Notes: generated by a model not told the origin, from the letters alone. A DNA stretch of 64,000 bases from Streptomyces sp. SM10 (GCF_002910915.1 NZ_NEUF01000048.1:1-64000); one strand, 5' to 3'; counted from the first letter of the stretch, positions 1 through 9,302 are shown. Made by a program: numbers and translations.

Positions 1-759
1 CGCCGCGACGCCCTGCTCACCGCGCGCTTCGGTACCGGCGACGACGCCCTGGTCCTGGTCGCGGTGGCCGCAGGTGCCCGCGGCGAGGAGCAGGCCCACC
101 GCGCCGCCGCCGACGCCTGCCGCTGGATCGGCGGCGCCGTCGCCCGCAGCCACGCCCGGCTCGCCGACGACATAAGGGCGGGCCGCAGGGGCGATCTCAA
201 GTCGGGTCTGCACCGCCTCACCGACCGCACCTGCGGCAGGCTGCGCGCCCGTGCCGCCGAACTCGGCCTCGACCCGTCCGCGTACCACGTCGGGCTGCGC
301 TGTCTGCTGCTCTCCGCCGACCCGGACTGCCGTACCCGCGTCTTCTTCGGAACCGGGCCGGGCGGCCTGTTCCGCCTCCGCGACGGAGCCTGGCAGGACC
401 TCGAGCCCGTGCTGCCCGCGACCGGCGGCGCGGCGAACGAGGAGAGCCCGGGCGGGGACCGGCTGACGATGGATCTGCAGATCACCACGCCCCCGTCCCC
501 CCACGCCGACAGCCCCCCGCCGCCCCCCGCCGAGCCCTTCCGCTTCCGTGCCTCCGTGGCCCGGCCCGGGGACACGCTGATGCTCTGCGGGAACGGCCTC
601 GCGGAACCGATGCGCGGGGAACCGGAGCTGGCCGGGGAGCTCGCGCGGCGATGGGGCGCCGGCGGTCCGCCGGGGCTCCCGGCCTACCTGGCCGACATAC
701 AGCTCAGGATCAAGGGGTACGCGGACGACCGGACGTGCGCGGCCGTCTGGGAGGCGTAA
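1..759 (+). CDS. PP2C-like serine/threonine phosphatase, C-terminal part (5' end outside window)
   Basis: The reading frame is open from base 1, so the start lies upstream; 252 residues are visible before TAA. The last 60 residues carry the end of a PP2C-like phosphatase domain: a hydrophobic strand DTLMLCGNGLAEPM, then a late acidic motif YADDRTCAAVWE, where the Asp would be a metal ligand in the PP2C family. A proline-rich linker lies near visible residues 158-178. Such proteins in Streptomyces often act with two-component or Ser/Thr kinase signalling. The N-terminal metal-binding motifs cannot be seen, so activity cannot be judged. The assignment rests on the C-terminal motif only. Confidence 0.6.
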   Translation, partial: RRDALLTARFGTGDDALVLVAVAAGARGEEQAHRAAADACRWIGGAVARSHARLADDIRAGRRGDLKSGLHRLTDRTCGRLRARAAELGLDPSAYHVGLRCLLLSADPDCRTRVFFGTGPGGLFRLRDGAWQDLEPVLPATGGAANEESPGGDRLTMDLQITTPPSPHADSPPPPPAEPFRFRASVARPGDTLMLCGNGLAEPMRGEPELAGELARRWGAGGPPGLPAYLADIQLRIKGYADDRTCAAVWEA

Positions 760-819
760 CGGGCCGCGGCGTGGGTTGATGGAGTCCCGGTCGGTCCGAG
801 GCGGAGAGGGCGCGCACCC

Positions 820-2562
820 ATGGCCAAGCAGAACGTGTCGGAACAGTTCGTCGACATCCTGGTACGGGCGGGGGTCAAGCGGCTGTACGGCGTCGTCGGC
901 GACAGCCTCAACCCCGTCGTCGACGCCGTCCGGCGTCACTCCGCCATCGAGTGGGTCCAGGTCAGGCACGAGGAGACCGCCGCGTTCGCTGCCGGTGCCG
1001 AGGCCCAGATCACCGGCAGGCTGGCCGCCTGCGCCGGGTCGTGCGGCCCGGGCAACCTCCACCTCATCAACGGCCTCTACGACGCACACCGCTCCATGGC
1101 CCCGGTGCTCGCCCTCGCCTCGCACATCCCGTCGAGCGAGATCGGCCTCGGCTACTTCCAGGAGACCCACCCGGAGCTGCTGTTCCAGGAGTGCAGCCAC
1201 TACAACGAGATGATCTCCAACCCGCAGCAGATGCCGCGCCTGCTGCAGACGGCGATCCAGCACGCGATCGGCCGCGGTGGCGTCAGCGTCGTCTCGATGC
1301 CCGGTGACATCGCCTCGCAGCCCGCTCCGGAGAAGTCCGTCGAGCACGCGCTGGTCACCTCGCGGCCGTCCGTGAAGCCCGGTGACGAGGAGATCGAGAA
1401 GCTCTGCCGGATGGTCGACGAGGCCAAGCGGGTGACGCTGTTCTGCGGGAGCGGCACGGCGGGCGCCCACGCCGAGGTCATGGAGTTCGCCGAGCGGGTG
1501 AAGGCCCCGGTCGGCCATGCGCTGCGCGGCAAGGAGTGGATCCAGTACGACAACCCGTACGACGTGGGTATGAGCGGGCTGCTCGGCTACGGCGCCGCCT
1601 ACGAGGCCACCAACGAGTGCGACCTGCTCATCCTGCTGGGCACCGACTTCCCGTACAACGCCTTCCTGCCGACCGACGTGAAGATCGTCCAGGTCGATGT
1701 CCGCCCCGAGCACCTGGGACGGCGGTCCAAGCTCGACCTCGCGGTCTGGGGCGACGTACGCGAGACGCTGCGCGCCCTGACCCCCCGGGTGAAGGCCAGG
1801 ACCGACCGCGCGTTCCTCGACCGGATGCTGAAGAAGCACGCCGACGCCCTGGAGGGCGTGGTCAAGGCGTACACCCGCAAGGTCGAGAAGCACGTCCCGA
1901 TCCACCCGGAGTACGTCGCCTCGGTCCTCGACGAGATCGCCGACGACGACGCGGTGTTCACCGTCGACACCGGCATGTGCAACGTGTGGGCGGCCCGCTA
2001 TCTCACTCCCAACGGCAAGCGTCGGGTGATCGGGTCCTTCAGCCACGGGTCGATGGCCAACGCACTGCCGCAGGCGATCGGTGCCCAGTTCACCGACCGG
2101 AACCGTCAGGTCGTGTCGATGTCCGGCGACGGCGGATTCACCATGCTGATGGGCGACTTCCTCACCCTCGTCCAGTACAACCTGCCCGTGAAGATCGTCC
2201 TCTTCAACAACTCCTCGCTCGGCATGGTCGAGCTGGAGATGCTGGTCGCGGGGCTGCCGTCTTTCGGTACGACCAACACGAACCCCGACTTCGCGGCGGT
2301 CGCACGGGCGGCGGGGGCCTACGGGGTGCGGGTGGAGAAGCCCAAACAGCTGGAGGGCGCACTCAAGGACGCCTTCAAGCACAAGGGGCCCGCGCTCGTC
2401 GACGTGGTCACCGACCCGAACGCCCTCTCCATCCCGCCGAAGATCAGCGCCGACATGGTCACCGGCTTCGCGCTCTCCGCCAGCAAGATCGTCCTGGACG
2501 GCGGGGTCGGCAGGATGCTCCAGATGGCGCGCTCCAACATCCGCAACGTGCCCCGGCCCTGA
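820..2562 (+). CDS. poxB: Pyruvate dehydrogenase (quinone)/pyruvate oxidase-type TPP enzyme
   Basis: A 580-residue thiamine-diphosphate enzyme of the PoxB type. The family decarboxylates pyruvate to acetate and CO2 and passes electrons through FAD to quinone at the membrane. Visible features are the N-terminal TPP domain with the catalytic Glu in VRHEETAAFAAGAEAQ (about residue 51), a central FAD/Rossmann domain, and the C-terminal TPP-Mg motif beginning MSGDGGFTMLMGDF (about residue 434) and ending in NN. The ATG follows a purine-rich GGCGGAGAGG. The gene stands alone, with a short gap on both sides. A related acetolactate-synthase-like role is less likely, given the length and the LYGVVGDSLNP start typical of PoxB. 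Confidence 0.88.
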   Translation: MAKQNVSEQFVDILVRAGVKRLYGVVGDSLNPVVDAVRRHSAIEWVQVRHEETAAFAAGAEAQITGRLAACAGSCGPGNLHLINGLYDAHRSMAPVLALASHIPSSEIGLGYFQETHPELLFQECSHYNEMISNPQQMPRLLQTAIQHAIGRGGVSVVSMPGDIASQPAPEKSVEHALVTSRPSVKPGDEEIEKLCRMVDEAKRVTLFCGSGTAGAHAEVMEFAERVKAPVGHALRGKEWIQYDNPYDVGMSGLLGYGAAYEATNECDLLILLGTDFPYNAFLPTDVKIVQVDVRPEHLGRRSKLDLAVWGDVRETLRALTPRVKARTDRAFLDRMLKKHADALEGVVKAYTRKVEKHVPIHPEYVASVLDEIADDDAVFTVDTGMCNVWAARYLTPNGKRRVIGSFSHGSMANALPQAIGAQFTDRNRQVVSMSGDGGFTMLMGDFLTLVQYNLPVKIVLFNNSSLGMVELEMLVAGLPSFGTTNTNPDFAAVARAAGAYGVRVEKPKQLEGALKDAFKHKGPALVDVVTDPNALSIPPKISADMVTGFALSASKIVLDGGVGRMLQMARSNIRNVPRP

Positions 2563-2639
2563 CCGGGGGAGGCGGACGGCGCCGGGCCGGCGCGGTAGCC
2601 CTCCCGGCCCTGACGCGAGGCCGACGGGCGGCACCGTGA

Positions 2640-2969
2640 TCACCTGAACCGGAGCGTCCCGGGTGCCGTCCGCTCGGTGATGATCCCGGTCAGCTCGTGG
2701 AAGAGGGTCGGACCGCGGCCCGCCCGGGCTTCGGCCAGTTCGCGCTCGACGCGCGCCCGGTTGGTGGGGTGTCCGCGGCGGAGCAGGCGCTCAAGCCGCC
2801 GGGCGGCCTCCTCGTGGCCCAGGGCCCGGGCGGGGAGGGCGTGATCGCGCCACTCGATGACGAAGGACCCGTCCGGAAACGTGACGCGCCGGTCCTTCAC
2901 GCGGGCTCGCGCCACCGCTCGTTCAGGTGTTGACACCTCGCGATGAGTGACCGCTCCGCTGTGGGGCAT
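2640..2969 (-). CDS. Small hypothetical protein
   Basis: An Arg- and Glu-rich protein of up to 109 residues that I do not recognise. It has a short beta-rich N-terminal stretch (RRVTFPDGSFVIEWRDH) followed by amphipathic helices, and no membrane segment. It is divergent from the anti-sigma-like gene at 3033. The start is uncertain: GTG codons downstream (for example at 2900) are possible, and the longest form has a 14-bp palindrome inside its first codons, which favours a later start. Third-position GC bias supports coding. Confidence 0.5.
   Translation of the reverse strand: MPHSGAVTHREVSTPERAVARARVKDRRVTFPDGSFVIEWRDHALPARALGHEEAARRLERLLRRGHPTNRARVERELAEARAGRGPTLFHELTGIITERTAPGTLRFR
2925..2938. 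promoter_or_regulatory. 14-bp perfect palindrome between divergent genes
   Basis: AGGTGT-TG-ACACCT is a perfect inverted repeat and contains a TTGACA that could serve as a -35. It lies between the small minus-strand gene and the ATP-binding protein gene at 3033, where an operator would be expected. No regulator is identified. Confidence 0.35.
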
Positions 2970-3032
2970 GCATCCCGTGAAGTCGTTCGAGACATGACGT
3001 CATCAAACGGAATCCACGGAGGTCGATCCAGG

Positions 3033-3458
3033 GTGCGTACGGGGGACATGACGAAGCGGCAGGGGAGTCCGCCGACGCGGCTGCACCGCAGACTGGGGCA
3101 TGCCGATCTGTCGGGTGTGGGGGAGATACGGGCCGCCCTGCGGGATTTCCTGCGCACGCGTCGGCGGCCGGAGGAGACCGAGGTCGCGGAACTCCTGCTC
3201 AGCGAACCGGTGACGAACGCGCTCATCCACACGAGGAGCGGCGCCGTGGTCACGGTGACCTCCCTGCCCGCGCGACTGCGGGTGGAGGTGCGCGACTTCG
3301 TGACGGGACAGGAGCCCGCGCCGTACGTACCGAACGCCGACGACGGTACGCACGGCAGGGGGCTGCTGCTCGTCCAGAGCCTGGCCGACTCCTGGGGAGT
3401 CACGGCTCAGGTTCTGGGCAAGGTGGTCTGGTTCGAGCTGAACGCCGGGAGGCCCTGA
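3033..3458 (+). CDS. RsbW-like ATP-binding protein (anti-sigma/GHKL ATPase family)
   Basis: A 141-residue protein of the HATPase_c_2 type that Streptomyces carries in many copies. Visible motifs are the N-box-like ELLLSEPVTNALIHT, the G1 box VRDFVTGQ and the G2 box DDGTHGRGLLLVQSLAD, ending in KVVWFELN. Members bind ATP and can phosphorylate anti-anti-sigma factors or sequester SigB-like sigma factors. The Ser-Glu-Pro in place of the common Ser-Glu-Leu is a small departure. GTG 3033 was chosen because GGAGG lies 10 nt upstream. The frame is open back to 2943, but that stretch lacks a good ribosome site. Confidence 0.75.
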   Translation: MRTGDMTKRQGSPPTRLHRRLGHADLSGVGEIRAALRDFLRTRRRPEETEVAELLLSEPVTNALIHTRSGAVVTVTSLPARLRVEVRDFVTGQEPAPYVPNADDGTHGRGLLLVQSLADSWGVTAQVLGKVVWFELNAGRP

Positions 3459-3461
3459 CGC

Positions 3462-4547
3462 TCAGCCGAACTGCTGCTCCAGGTCCTTGAGTTTCTGCTC
3501 CAGCGAATCGAGCCGGGGCAGGGCCTGGGTGTCGTCCTCGGCGGTGAGGTCGACGGTCGCGGGGTCACCGCTCGTGGTCTGTGCCGAAGTGCTCCTTGAG
3601 CTCGAACGGTTCACGGCTTGCAGGGATGGCCGGGGGCGCAGGGGCAGTTGTCCCGGTTCTGCTATGGCAGGCTCCGCGACGGCCGGTGGGCCGCCTCCCG
3701 CTGCCGGGGCGATGGCCTGGACGTCGACCTGGCGACCGGTGCGGCCGCCACGCCCCCAGACCCGGTTCTGCCGGTTCAGGGCCTTGATGTGGGCCCGGTC
3801 CAGCTTCGCCTGGTCCTTGCGGCGGTGCCGGTCCTGTTCCCTCTCCCGGCGGTCCTCGCGTACCTCGTCCACCGCCTCGTCCAGGGTGCGTACGCCCTCC
3901 AGGAGCATCAGCGACCAGGCGCCGAAGGTCTCCCTGGGGGCACGCAGCCACCGCACGATCCGGATCTGCGGCAGCGGGCGGGGCACGAGGCCCTGCTCGC
4001 GCAGCGCCGCGCGTCGGGTCTGCTTCAGCGCACGGTCGAACAGCACCGCCGCCGAGAGCGACATCCCCGCGAAGAAGTGCGGGGCGCCCGCGTGGTCCAT
4101 CCCGCGCGGTGCGTGCACCCAGTTGAACCAGGCGGCGGCACCGGCGAACGTCCACACCAGCAGCCGGGAGCCCAGTGCGGCGTCGCCGTGGCTGGCCTCC
4201 CGCACCGCGAGCACCGAACAGAACATCGCGGCCCCGTCGAGGCCGAAGGGGACGAGGTACTCCCAGCCCCCGGAGAGGCTGAGGTTTTGCCGGCCGAAGC
4301 CGACGAGCCCGTGGAAGGAGAGGGCGGCGGCGACAGCGGCGCAGCAGAACAACAGGACGTACGAGGCGGTGGCGTAAAGGGCCTCCTTGCGCCTGCGGCG
4401 CTCCTCGCTGCGTTCCCAGCTGTCGTCTGCCGCAGCTTTCCCAGCGGCGCGCTTGCCGCGCGCGACCACCGTCACCGCCGCCATGACCCCCACGAGCAGC
4501 ACGGCGCCCGGAAGCAGCCAGTCAAGCGATATGTCGGTCAGTCTCAT
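3462..4547 (-). CDS. DUF2637 membrane protein (SpdB-like)
   Basis: A 361-residue protein with about five hydrophobic segments: residues 10-30, a cluster at about 60-110, and segments around 135-175. They are followed by a highly charged Arg/Glu/Lys linker (about 215-255) and a C-terminal coiled-coil-like heptad stretch ending LDSLEQKLKDLEQQFG. The arrangement matches DUF2637 proteins, some of which are plasmid-spread (Spd) proteins; chromosomal copies have no settled role. It is convergent with the anti-sigma-like gene, with only 3 bp between the stops. The region to the next gene (4548-4751) shows no other feature. Confidence 0.75.
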   Translation of the reverse strand: MRLTDISLDWLLPGAVLLVGVMAAVTVVARGKRAAGKAAADDSWERSEERRRRKEALYATASYVLLFCCAAVAAALSFHGLVGFGRQNLSLSGGWEYLVPFGLDGAAMFCSVLAVREASHGDAALGSRLLVWTFAGAAAWFNWVHAPRGMDHAGAPHFFAGMSLSAAVLFDRALKQTRRAALREQGLVPRPLPQIRIVRWLRAPRETFGAWSLMLLEGVRTLDEAVDEVREDRREREQDRHRRKDQAKLDRAHIKALNRQNRVWGRGGRTGRQVDVQAIAPAAGGGPPAVAEPAIAEPGQLPLRPRPSLQAVNRSSSRSTSAQTTSGDPATVDLTAEDDTQALPRLDSLEQKLKDLEQQFG

Positions 4548-4751
4548 GCGCGGTCCCTTGCGTCACGTAGGGCGTTTCGGGCGCCATCGTGACGGAAAAT
4601 CCACCGCGCTCAGGGGGATTCGGGGCAAGTGCATGCCATTGGGTCGGCTGGGCTCATCGTTGGGCGGAATCTCTTCGAATGCCCGAGCGGTCAGAGCGAG
4701 TTGCGTTCGAATTACGATCGCCCGCCTGGGTGGTGTGAGCCGCCGAGTGTC

Positions 4752-5594
4752 TCAGTGGGCGGGCGTCAGCTTCCGCACGCGGTCGGCGTCGCAGGTGCGC
4801 GGGCAGGTGACGCACGTGTCCTCGGGCCGCAGGGTGTAGAAGAGGCAGCAGCTCGCGCGGTCGCGGGTCGGGAGCGACTCACCGTCGGGGCCGGTCAGCT
4901 CGCGGAAGCCCGCGGTTCCCACGTACGGCTTGGTGGTCCCCGGCAGCAGGAGCTCCAGCTCCCTCATCGCACGGCCCTCCTCGCCGAGCAGATGGGCGAT
5001 GTACCAGAGGCCCTCGACGATCTCATCGGTCGCCATGCCCCACAGGGCCCGCTTCCCGCGCCGCATGCGCGGCCGGAAGCCGTCCAGCACCGGGCCGATG
5101 TGCTGGGCCACGGCGTCGAGCACCTCGGCCCGCAGAGCGGCCTCGTCGGGGACGGTCCGGGCGCCGGGCAGCCCGGCGGCCGGGTCGTCGGGCAGGCACG
5201 CGAACTCGCTCACGCGGAGGGTGAGACGGCCCAGGCCCCGGTGGAAGGCGACGTCCTCGACGGGGATCCGCGGCACCCTGCGGTGCGTGAACCACGGAAG
5301 GGTCACCAGCAGGCAGGCGGGCCAGGCGTACCGGTGCAGACCGAAGCTCGCCACCACGTCGGGGCGGGCCCTGGTGCCGTAGTCCCGCAGCACCTGCTCC
5401 TCGTCCCAGGCCAGGAAGCCGTCCAGCGCGCCGCCCCCCGCCGCGAGCTCGGCGGCGCCGACCCATCCGCTTCCCGTGGGTGCGGCGACGTCGTCGTCGA
5501 GCACCTCCGCGCGCAGGCCGGGGAAGACCTCGGCCAGTCGTGCGTACGCCGCCGTCAGCGGGGACGGGGCGGTGAGCAGGGCGGGCACGGTCAT
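4752..5594 (-). CDS. FhuF-like (2Fe-2S) ferric-siderophore reductase
   Basis: A 280-residue protein with the diagnostic C-terminal iron-sulfur motif C-C-x10-C-x2-C (CC at LFYTLRPEDT then CVTC), as in FhuF. The family reduces Fe(III) released from imported siderophores in the cytosol. No membrane segment or signal peptide is seen. The ATG at 5594 has only a weak GGTGG ribosome site. An iron box lies 29-47 bases upstream, so expression is probably repressed by a DmdR/IdeR-type regulator when iron is sufficient. It is divergent from a GntR-type regulator. Confidence 0.8.
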   Translation of the reverse strand: MTVPALLTAPSPLTAAYARLAEVFPGLRAEVLDDDVAAPTGSGWVGAAELAAGGGALDGFLAWDEEQVLRDYGTRARPDVVASFGLHRYAWPACLLVTLPWFTHRRVPRIPVEDVAFHRGLGRLTLRVSEFACLPDDPAAGLPGARTVPDEAALRAEVLDAVAQHIGPVLDGFRPRMRRGKRALWGMATDEIVEGLWYIAHLLGEEGRAMRELELLLPGTTKPYVGTAGFRELTGPDGESLPTRDRASCCLFYTLRPEDTCVTCPRTCDADRVRKLTPAH

Positions 5595-5622
5595 ACGGGG
5601 ACCACCGAATCACGATCTATTG

Positions 5623-5641
5623 CAGGTAAGCCTTACCTTAC
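5623..5641 (-). promoter_or_regulatory. Iron box (DmdR1/IdeR-type operator)
   Basis: On the minus strand the site reads GTAAGGTAAGGCTTACCTG, close to the actinobacterial iron-box consensus TTAGGTTAGGCTNACCTAA and itself nearly palindromic. It sits just upstream of the FhuF-like gene, where it would overlap the promoter. Confidence 0.75.
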
Positions 5642-5738
5642 CCGAAGTGATCGGTGTTTGAACCGTGGCCCGCTCCGCCTATCGTGCACACGGGGCACGG
5701 CGCGCGCGAGTCGGTCCCGCCGGTGCGAGGAGGGTCCG

Positions 5739-6485
5739 ATGGAGCAGGGCGGAGCGCGTGGTGACGCGCGGCCGTACGCGCCCACGGGCACCCCGCAGGA
5801 CGTCCGTGTGCCCGAACAGGCGCGGGGCGAGCACACGCACGGCGAGCCCCCCGCTCCCCGCGTGGTCCAGCGGCACTCCGTGCGCGGCCAGATCCTGGAC
5901 GCCCTGCGCGCCGCGCTCGTCGGCGGTGAGCTGACCCCCGGGCACGTCTACTCCGCCCCCGCACTCGGCGCCCGCTTCGGTGTCTCCGCGACCCCGGTGC
6001 GCGAGGCGATGCAGCAGCTGGCCGCCGAGGGGGCGGTCGAGGTCGTGCCGAACCGCGGATTCCGGATCAGCGAGCGCGGTCCCCGGGACCTCGCCGAGCT
6101 GGCCGAGCTGCGCGCGCTGATCGAGGTCCCCGTCATGCTGCGGCTCGCCCGCACCGTCCCGGCGGCCGGCTGGTGCGCACTGCGCCCGCTGGCCGATGCC
6201 ACGGTCGCCGCGGCGGCCGTGGGGGACCGGGCGGCCTACGCCGAGACCGACCGGGCCTTCCACCGGGCCGTGCTCGCGCTGTCCGGCAACCAGCACCTGG
6301 TGTCGGTCGCCGACGACCTCCACCGCCGGTCCCAGTGGCCCCTGGTCAACAGCCCTGCCGGCCGCCGCGCCGACCTGCTGACCGACGCCTCGGAGCACAC
6401 CGCGCTCCTGGACGCGCTCATCGCCCAGGACCTCACGGTGGTGCAGTCCCTCGTGCGCGAGCACTTCAACGGCGGGGACGTCTGA
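5739..6485 (+). CDS. GntR-family (FadR-type) transcriptional regulator
   Basis: A 248-residue regulator. A disordered 45-residue N-terminus precedes a GntR winged helix (VRGQILDALRAALVGGELTPG through FGVSATPVREAMQQLAAEG, about residues 48-100). The C-terminal FCD ligand-binding domain follows, with the metal-binding histidine motif TDRAFHRAVLALSGN (about 168-182) and a late His in SLVREHF. The ATG was chosen because GGAGG lies 5 nt upstream; the frame itself is open back to 4629. It is divergent from the iron reductase. The ligand is unknown. Confidence 0.82.
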   Translation: MEQGGARGDARPYAPTGTPQDVRVPEQARGEHTHGEPPAPRVVQRHSVRGQILDALRAALVGGELTPGHVYSAPALGARFGVSATPVREAMQQLAAEGAVEVVPNRGFRISERGPRDLAELAELRALIEVPVMLRLARTVPAAGWCALRPLADATVAAAAVGDRAAYAETDRAFHRAVLALSGNQHLVSVADDLHRRSQWPLVNSPAGRRADLLTDASEHTALLDALIAQDLTVVQSLVREHFNGGDV

Positions 6486-6509
6486 TCCCGGGGGCCGGGT
6501 ACCGGCCCT

Positions 6510-7310
6510 TCAGTTCGCCTCCACGGTCTCCGGGGCCGGCGGCTCCAGGCGCGGGGCGAGCCAGGTCGGCACGCCTCCCAGCAGCCGGAACAGCCGGCCG
6601 GCCTCTGCGCGCAGCCGGGCGGCGGCCTCGGGTTCCGCCTCGGCGTCCGCGAGCGAGATGAGCGCCGGGGCCGTGCCGACGAGATAGCCCAGTTCCTCCC
6701 TTATCCGCAGCGACTCGGCGAAGCCGTGCCGGGCCTCCGCCAGCTCGCCCTCGCGCAGGGCGAGCGAGGCGAGGTGCCGCCAGGTGAAGGAGAGCAGGAG
6801 CTCGTCGCCCCGGGCCGTGGCACCGGCGTGCGCCCTGCGGTAGGCGGCCCGGGCGGACTGCGGGGAATCGGCGATGTTCTGGGCGATCAGTCCCCGGCGG
6901 AAGTCCAGCAGGGGGCGGCCGGGCGCCGCGGGGGAGAGCAGGGCCGCGGCCCTGCTGAGCGCCACGCTCGCCTCGTCGGCCCGGTCGCGCGCCCCGAGCA
7001 GGGTCGAGGCGTAGGCCAGGTAGCCCCGCTCGCAGGCGGCGGCCCCGCGTTCGGAGTCGTCCTGGGCGAGCGCCTCCGCGGTGCGCAGGGCGTCCTCGGC
7101 GTCCGTCCAGCCGGTGCCCGTGTAGAGACACCGCTCGGTCAGCAGCGAGGTCCGCTGGAGAGCGGCCGCGGGATCGGTGGCCGCGTGGGGTTCGAGCAGT
7201 GCGGCGGCGTCCGTCCAGCAGGCGCGTGAGCGCAGCCGCCATACCGCGGTCTGGAGCGGAGGATCGTCATCTGCTGTCGTTCCGGAACCAGACATGGCGG
7301 TATGCGCCAC
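6510..7310 (-). CDS. TPR-like alpha-helical protein
   Basis: A protein of up to 266 residues made almost wholly of Ala/Arg/Leu-rich helices with TPR-like pairs, for example the regular helices around residues 60-90, 128-165 and 170-200. No membrane segment or catalytic motif is visible. It may be a scaffolding or regulatory helical-repeat protein, but no function can be assigned. The start may instead be the Met at 7295. It lies between the GntR gene and pucR, with 178 bp to pucR. Confidence 0.55.
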   Translation of the reverse strand: MAHTAMSGSGTTADDDPPLQTAVWRLRSRACWTDAAALLEPHAATDPAAALQRTSLLTERCLYTGTGWTDAEDALRTAEALAQDDSERGAAACERGYLAYASTLLGARDRADEASVALSRAAALLSPAAPGRPLLDFRRGLIAQNIADSPQSARAAYRRAHAGATARGDELLLSFTWRHLASLALREGELAEARHGFAESLRIREELGYLVGTAPALISLADAEAEPEAAARLRAEAGRLFRLLGGVPTWLAPRLEPPAPETVEAN

Positions 7311-7488
7311 GTTGCCCTCCCCGAGCGCGCCGTCGAGCTGTGGAGGCCGACGCGCTCACGCCCGTCGGCCAGGGTCTGCGCGCATCTCAGCACGGAATGG
7401 CACGCCGGGCCAAGGGGTGGGATCAATGTCGGGTGAAAGATTTCACAATCGCCCCGGGGTCCGGGGACGGCGTGAAGGGCCCGGAAGA

Positions 7489-9207
7489 TCAGCTCATACG
7501 CAGGGCGAGGAAGAAGTCGAGCTTGTCCTCGAGGCGCGAAAGGTCACGGCCCGTCAACTGCTCGATACGTCCGACGCGATAGCGCAGCGTGTTGACGTGG
7601 AGGTGCAGCCGGGCGGCGCAGCGGGTCCAGGAGCCGTCGCAGTCCAGGAAGGCCTCAAGCGTCTCGATCAGCTCCGCACGGTGCCGCCGGTCGTAGTCGC
7701 GCAGCGGGTCCAGGAGCCGGGCGGTGAAGGCGCGCCGGACGTCGTCCGGGACGAAGGGCAGCAGCAGGACGTGCGAGGCGAGTTCGTGGTGGCCCGCCGC
7801 GCAGACCGGGCCCGGCCGGGCCGCGGCGACCCGGCGGGCGTGCCGGGCCTCCTCCAGCGCGCCGCGCAGCCCTTCGGCCGAGTGCACGGCGGCGCTGACA
7901 CCCAGTGTCAGGCGACCGTCGTCCGCGAGGCCCGCGGAGAGGGGTGCCCGGACCGCGGTGAGCAGGGCGTCGGCGTGCAGCGCCGCCTCCTGCCGGTCCG
8001 GGGCGCCGTTCTCCTCCGCGGTGTCGCTCCCGTCCGGACCCGCTGGGGGCGCCGCGGTCAGCGGGACGAGGGCGATGGCCTCCTCGCCCGTGTGCGCGAC
8101 GGCGATCCGGTCCGCCGAGTCGGGGCCCGTCACTGCCGGATCGACCAGGATCTCCTCCAGCAGGGCCTGTGCGGCCTGTCCGGCCGGGACGTCCGTGCCC
8201 TCCGTCGTCCTCCACTCCACCCGGGCCACCACGACCTGCCAGTGCGGGGCCGTGCCGACGCCCGGCAGCAGGACCGGGGCGGCCACCCGCAGCCTGGCCG
8301 CGATCTCGGCCGGGGCCGCGCCGGTCTGGACCAGCTCCAGCACCTCCTGGGCGAGCCTGCGGCGTACCGCGCGGGCCGCGTCCCGGCGGTCCCGTTCGAC
8401 GGCGATCAGCTGGGTCACGCCCTGGAGCAGGTCCAGCCGCGCGTCGGGCCAGTCACCCGCGTCGGCCGCCACGGCCAGCAGCCAGTCCGAGAGCACGGAC
8501 GCGCGTAGGTCGCGGGGCGGGGCGGGCAGTGCGCCCCGCCCGGTGTTGCGGATCGGGAACAGCGAATAGGCCGTGCCGTCCACCTCCGCCCGGTGCGGGC
8601 CGGGGCGGCCGGTGCGGGTCGCTGCCAGATGGCGTCCCGCCAGCTCCGCGCCGATCCCGGGGGACAGGGGCTCACCCGCTCCGGCGATCTGCCGGCCCGT
8701 GGGGGACAGGACCCACGCGCGCAGGTCCAGGTCGGATGTGAGGAGGTCGAGCACCACCTCGGGACCGCCGCCGGCCGGGCCCGAGGTCATCAGCCTGCGG
8801 TGGCGGTCGACGACGGCGGCGAGGTCGCCGGCCCGCTCGCCGGACACCTGGCGCACCACGTGCTCGGTGATCGTCGCGAACGCCACGGTCTCGTCGACCG
8901 CGAAGAGGGGAAGCCGGTGGCGCAGACACGCCTCGATCATGTCGTCCGGGACGGCCCCGAGCTCCGCCTCACCGGCGGCCAGACCGGCGACCCCGGCGTT
9001 CGCCAGGATCCGGATGAAGGGTTCCGAGTCCGCGGCGTCGCGGCGCCACGCGAGGCCCGTCAGCACGAGTTCCCCGCCGGAGAGGTACCGGCTGGGATCG
9101 CGGAGGTCGGTGGTCATGACGCCCCGGACCGAGCGGTCCAGCTCGTCCTCGCCGCCGAGCAGCCGCAGGCCCAGCGCCTCGGTGTCCAGCAGTGCGCGCA
9201 GCCGCAT
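7489..9207 (-). CDS. PucR-family transcriptional regulator of purine catabolism
   Basis: A 572-residue protein with the PucR architecture. The N-terminal PucR (purine catabolism) domain begins MRLRALLDTEALGLRLLGG, a middle CdaR/GGDEF-like region follows, and the C-terminal PucR helix-turn-helix is at about residues 510-565 (ETLEAFLDCDGSWTRCAARLHLHVNTLRYRVGRIEQLTG). The family activates purine-degradation genes in response to pathway intermediates. The gene is divergent from the xanthine dehydrogenase operon across 270 bp, so it is the obvious candidate regulator. The Met at 9207 is chosen because the PucR domain starts there; the 66 codons upstream read as non-coding. Confidence 0.88.
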   Translation of the reverse strand: MRLRALLDTEALGLRLLGGEDELDRSVRGVMTTDLRDPSRYLSGGELVLTGLAWRRDAADSEPFIRILANAGVAGLAAGEAELGAVPDDMIEACLRHRLPLFAVDETVAFATITEHVVRQVSGERAGDLAAVVDRHRRLMTSGPAGGGPEVVLDLLTSDLDLRAWVLSPTGRQIAGAGEPLSPGIGAELAGRHLAATRTGRPGPHRAEVDGTAYSLFPIRNTGRGALPAPPRDLRASVLSDWLLAVAADAGDWPDARLDLLQGVTQLIAVERDRRDAARAVRRRLAQEVLELVQTGAAPAEIAARLRVAAPVLLPGVGTAPHWQVVVARVEWRTTEGTDVPAGQAAQALLEEILVDPAVTGPDSADRIAVAHTGEEAIALVPLTAAPPAGPDGSDTAEENGAPDRQEAALHADALLTAVRAPLSAGLADDGRLTLGVSAAVHSAEGLRGALEEARHARRVAAARPGPVCAAGHHELASHVLLLPFVPDDVRRAFTARLLDPLRDYDRRHRAELIETLEAFLDCDGSWTRCAARLHLHVNTLRYRVGRIEQLTGRDLSRLEDKLDFFLALRMS

Positions 9208-9290
9208 GGTCGATCGCCGCCGATCTCTTCGTTGGTGCGTGGGACGACGGGGGTGACCTGTGAGTTGCGGTGAGGTTACCGATACCCGCC

Positions 9291-9302
9291 ATTCGTTCGA
9301 AT
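9291..9302. promoter_or_regulatory. Palindrome in the pucR-xdh intergenic region
   Basis: ATTCG-TT-CGAAT lies near the middle of the 270-bp divergent intergenic region (9208-9477). It is AT-rich compared with its surroundings and placed where a shared operator would act. No match to a known consensus is claimed. Confidence 0.3.

Noticed and set aside
4660..4735. tRNA-like stretch (CCCGAGCGGTC and GTTCGAATTA)
   Set aside because: The pieces resemble D- and T-arm sequences, but no acceptor stem or anticodon arm can be folded and spacing is wrong.
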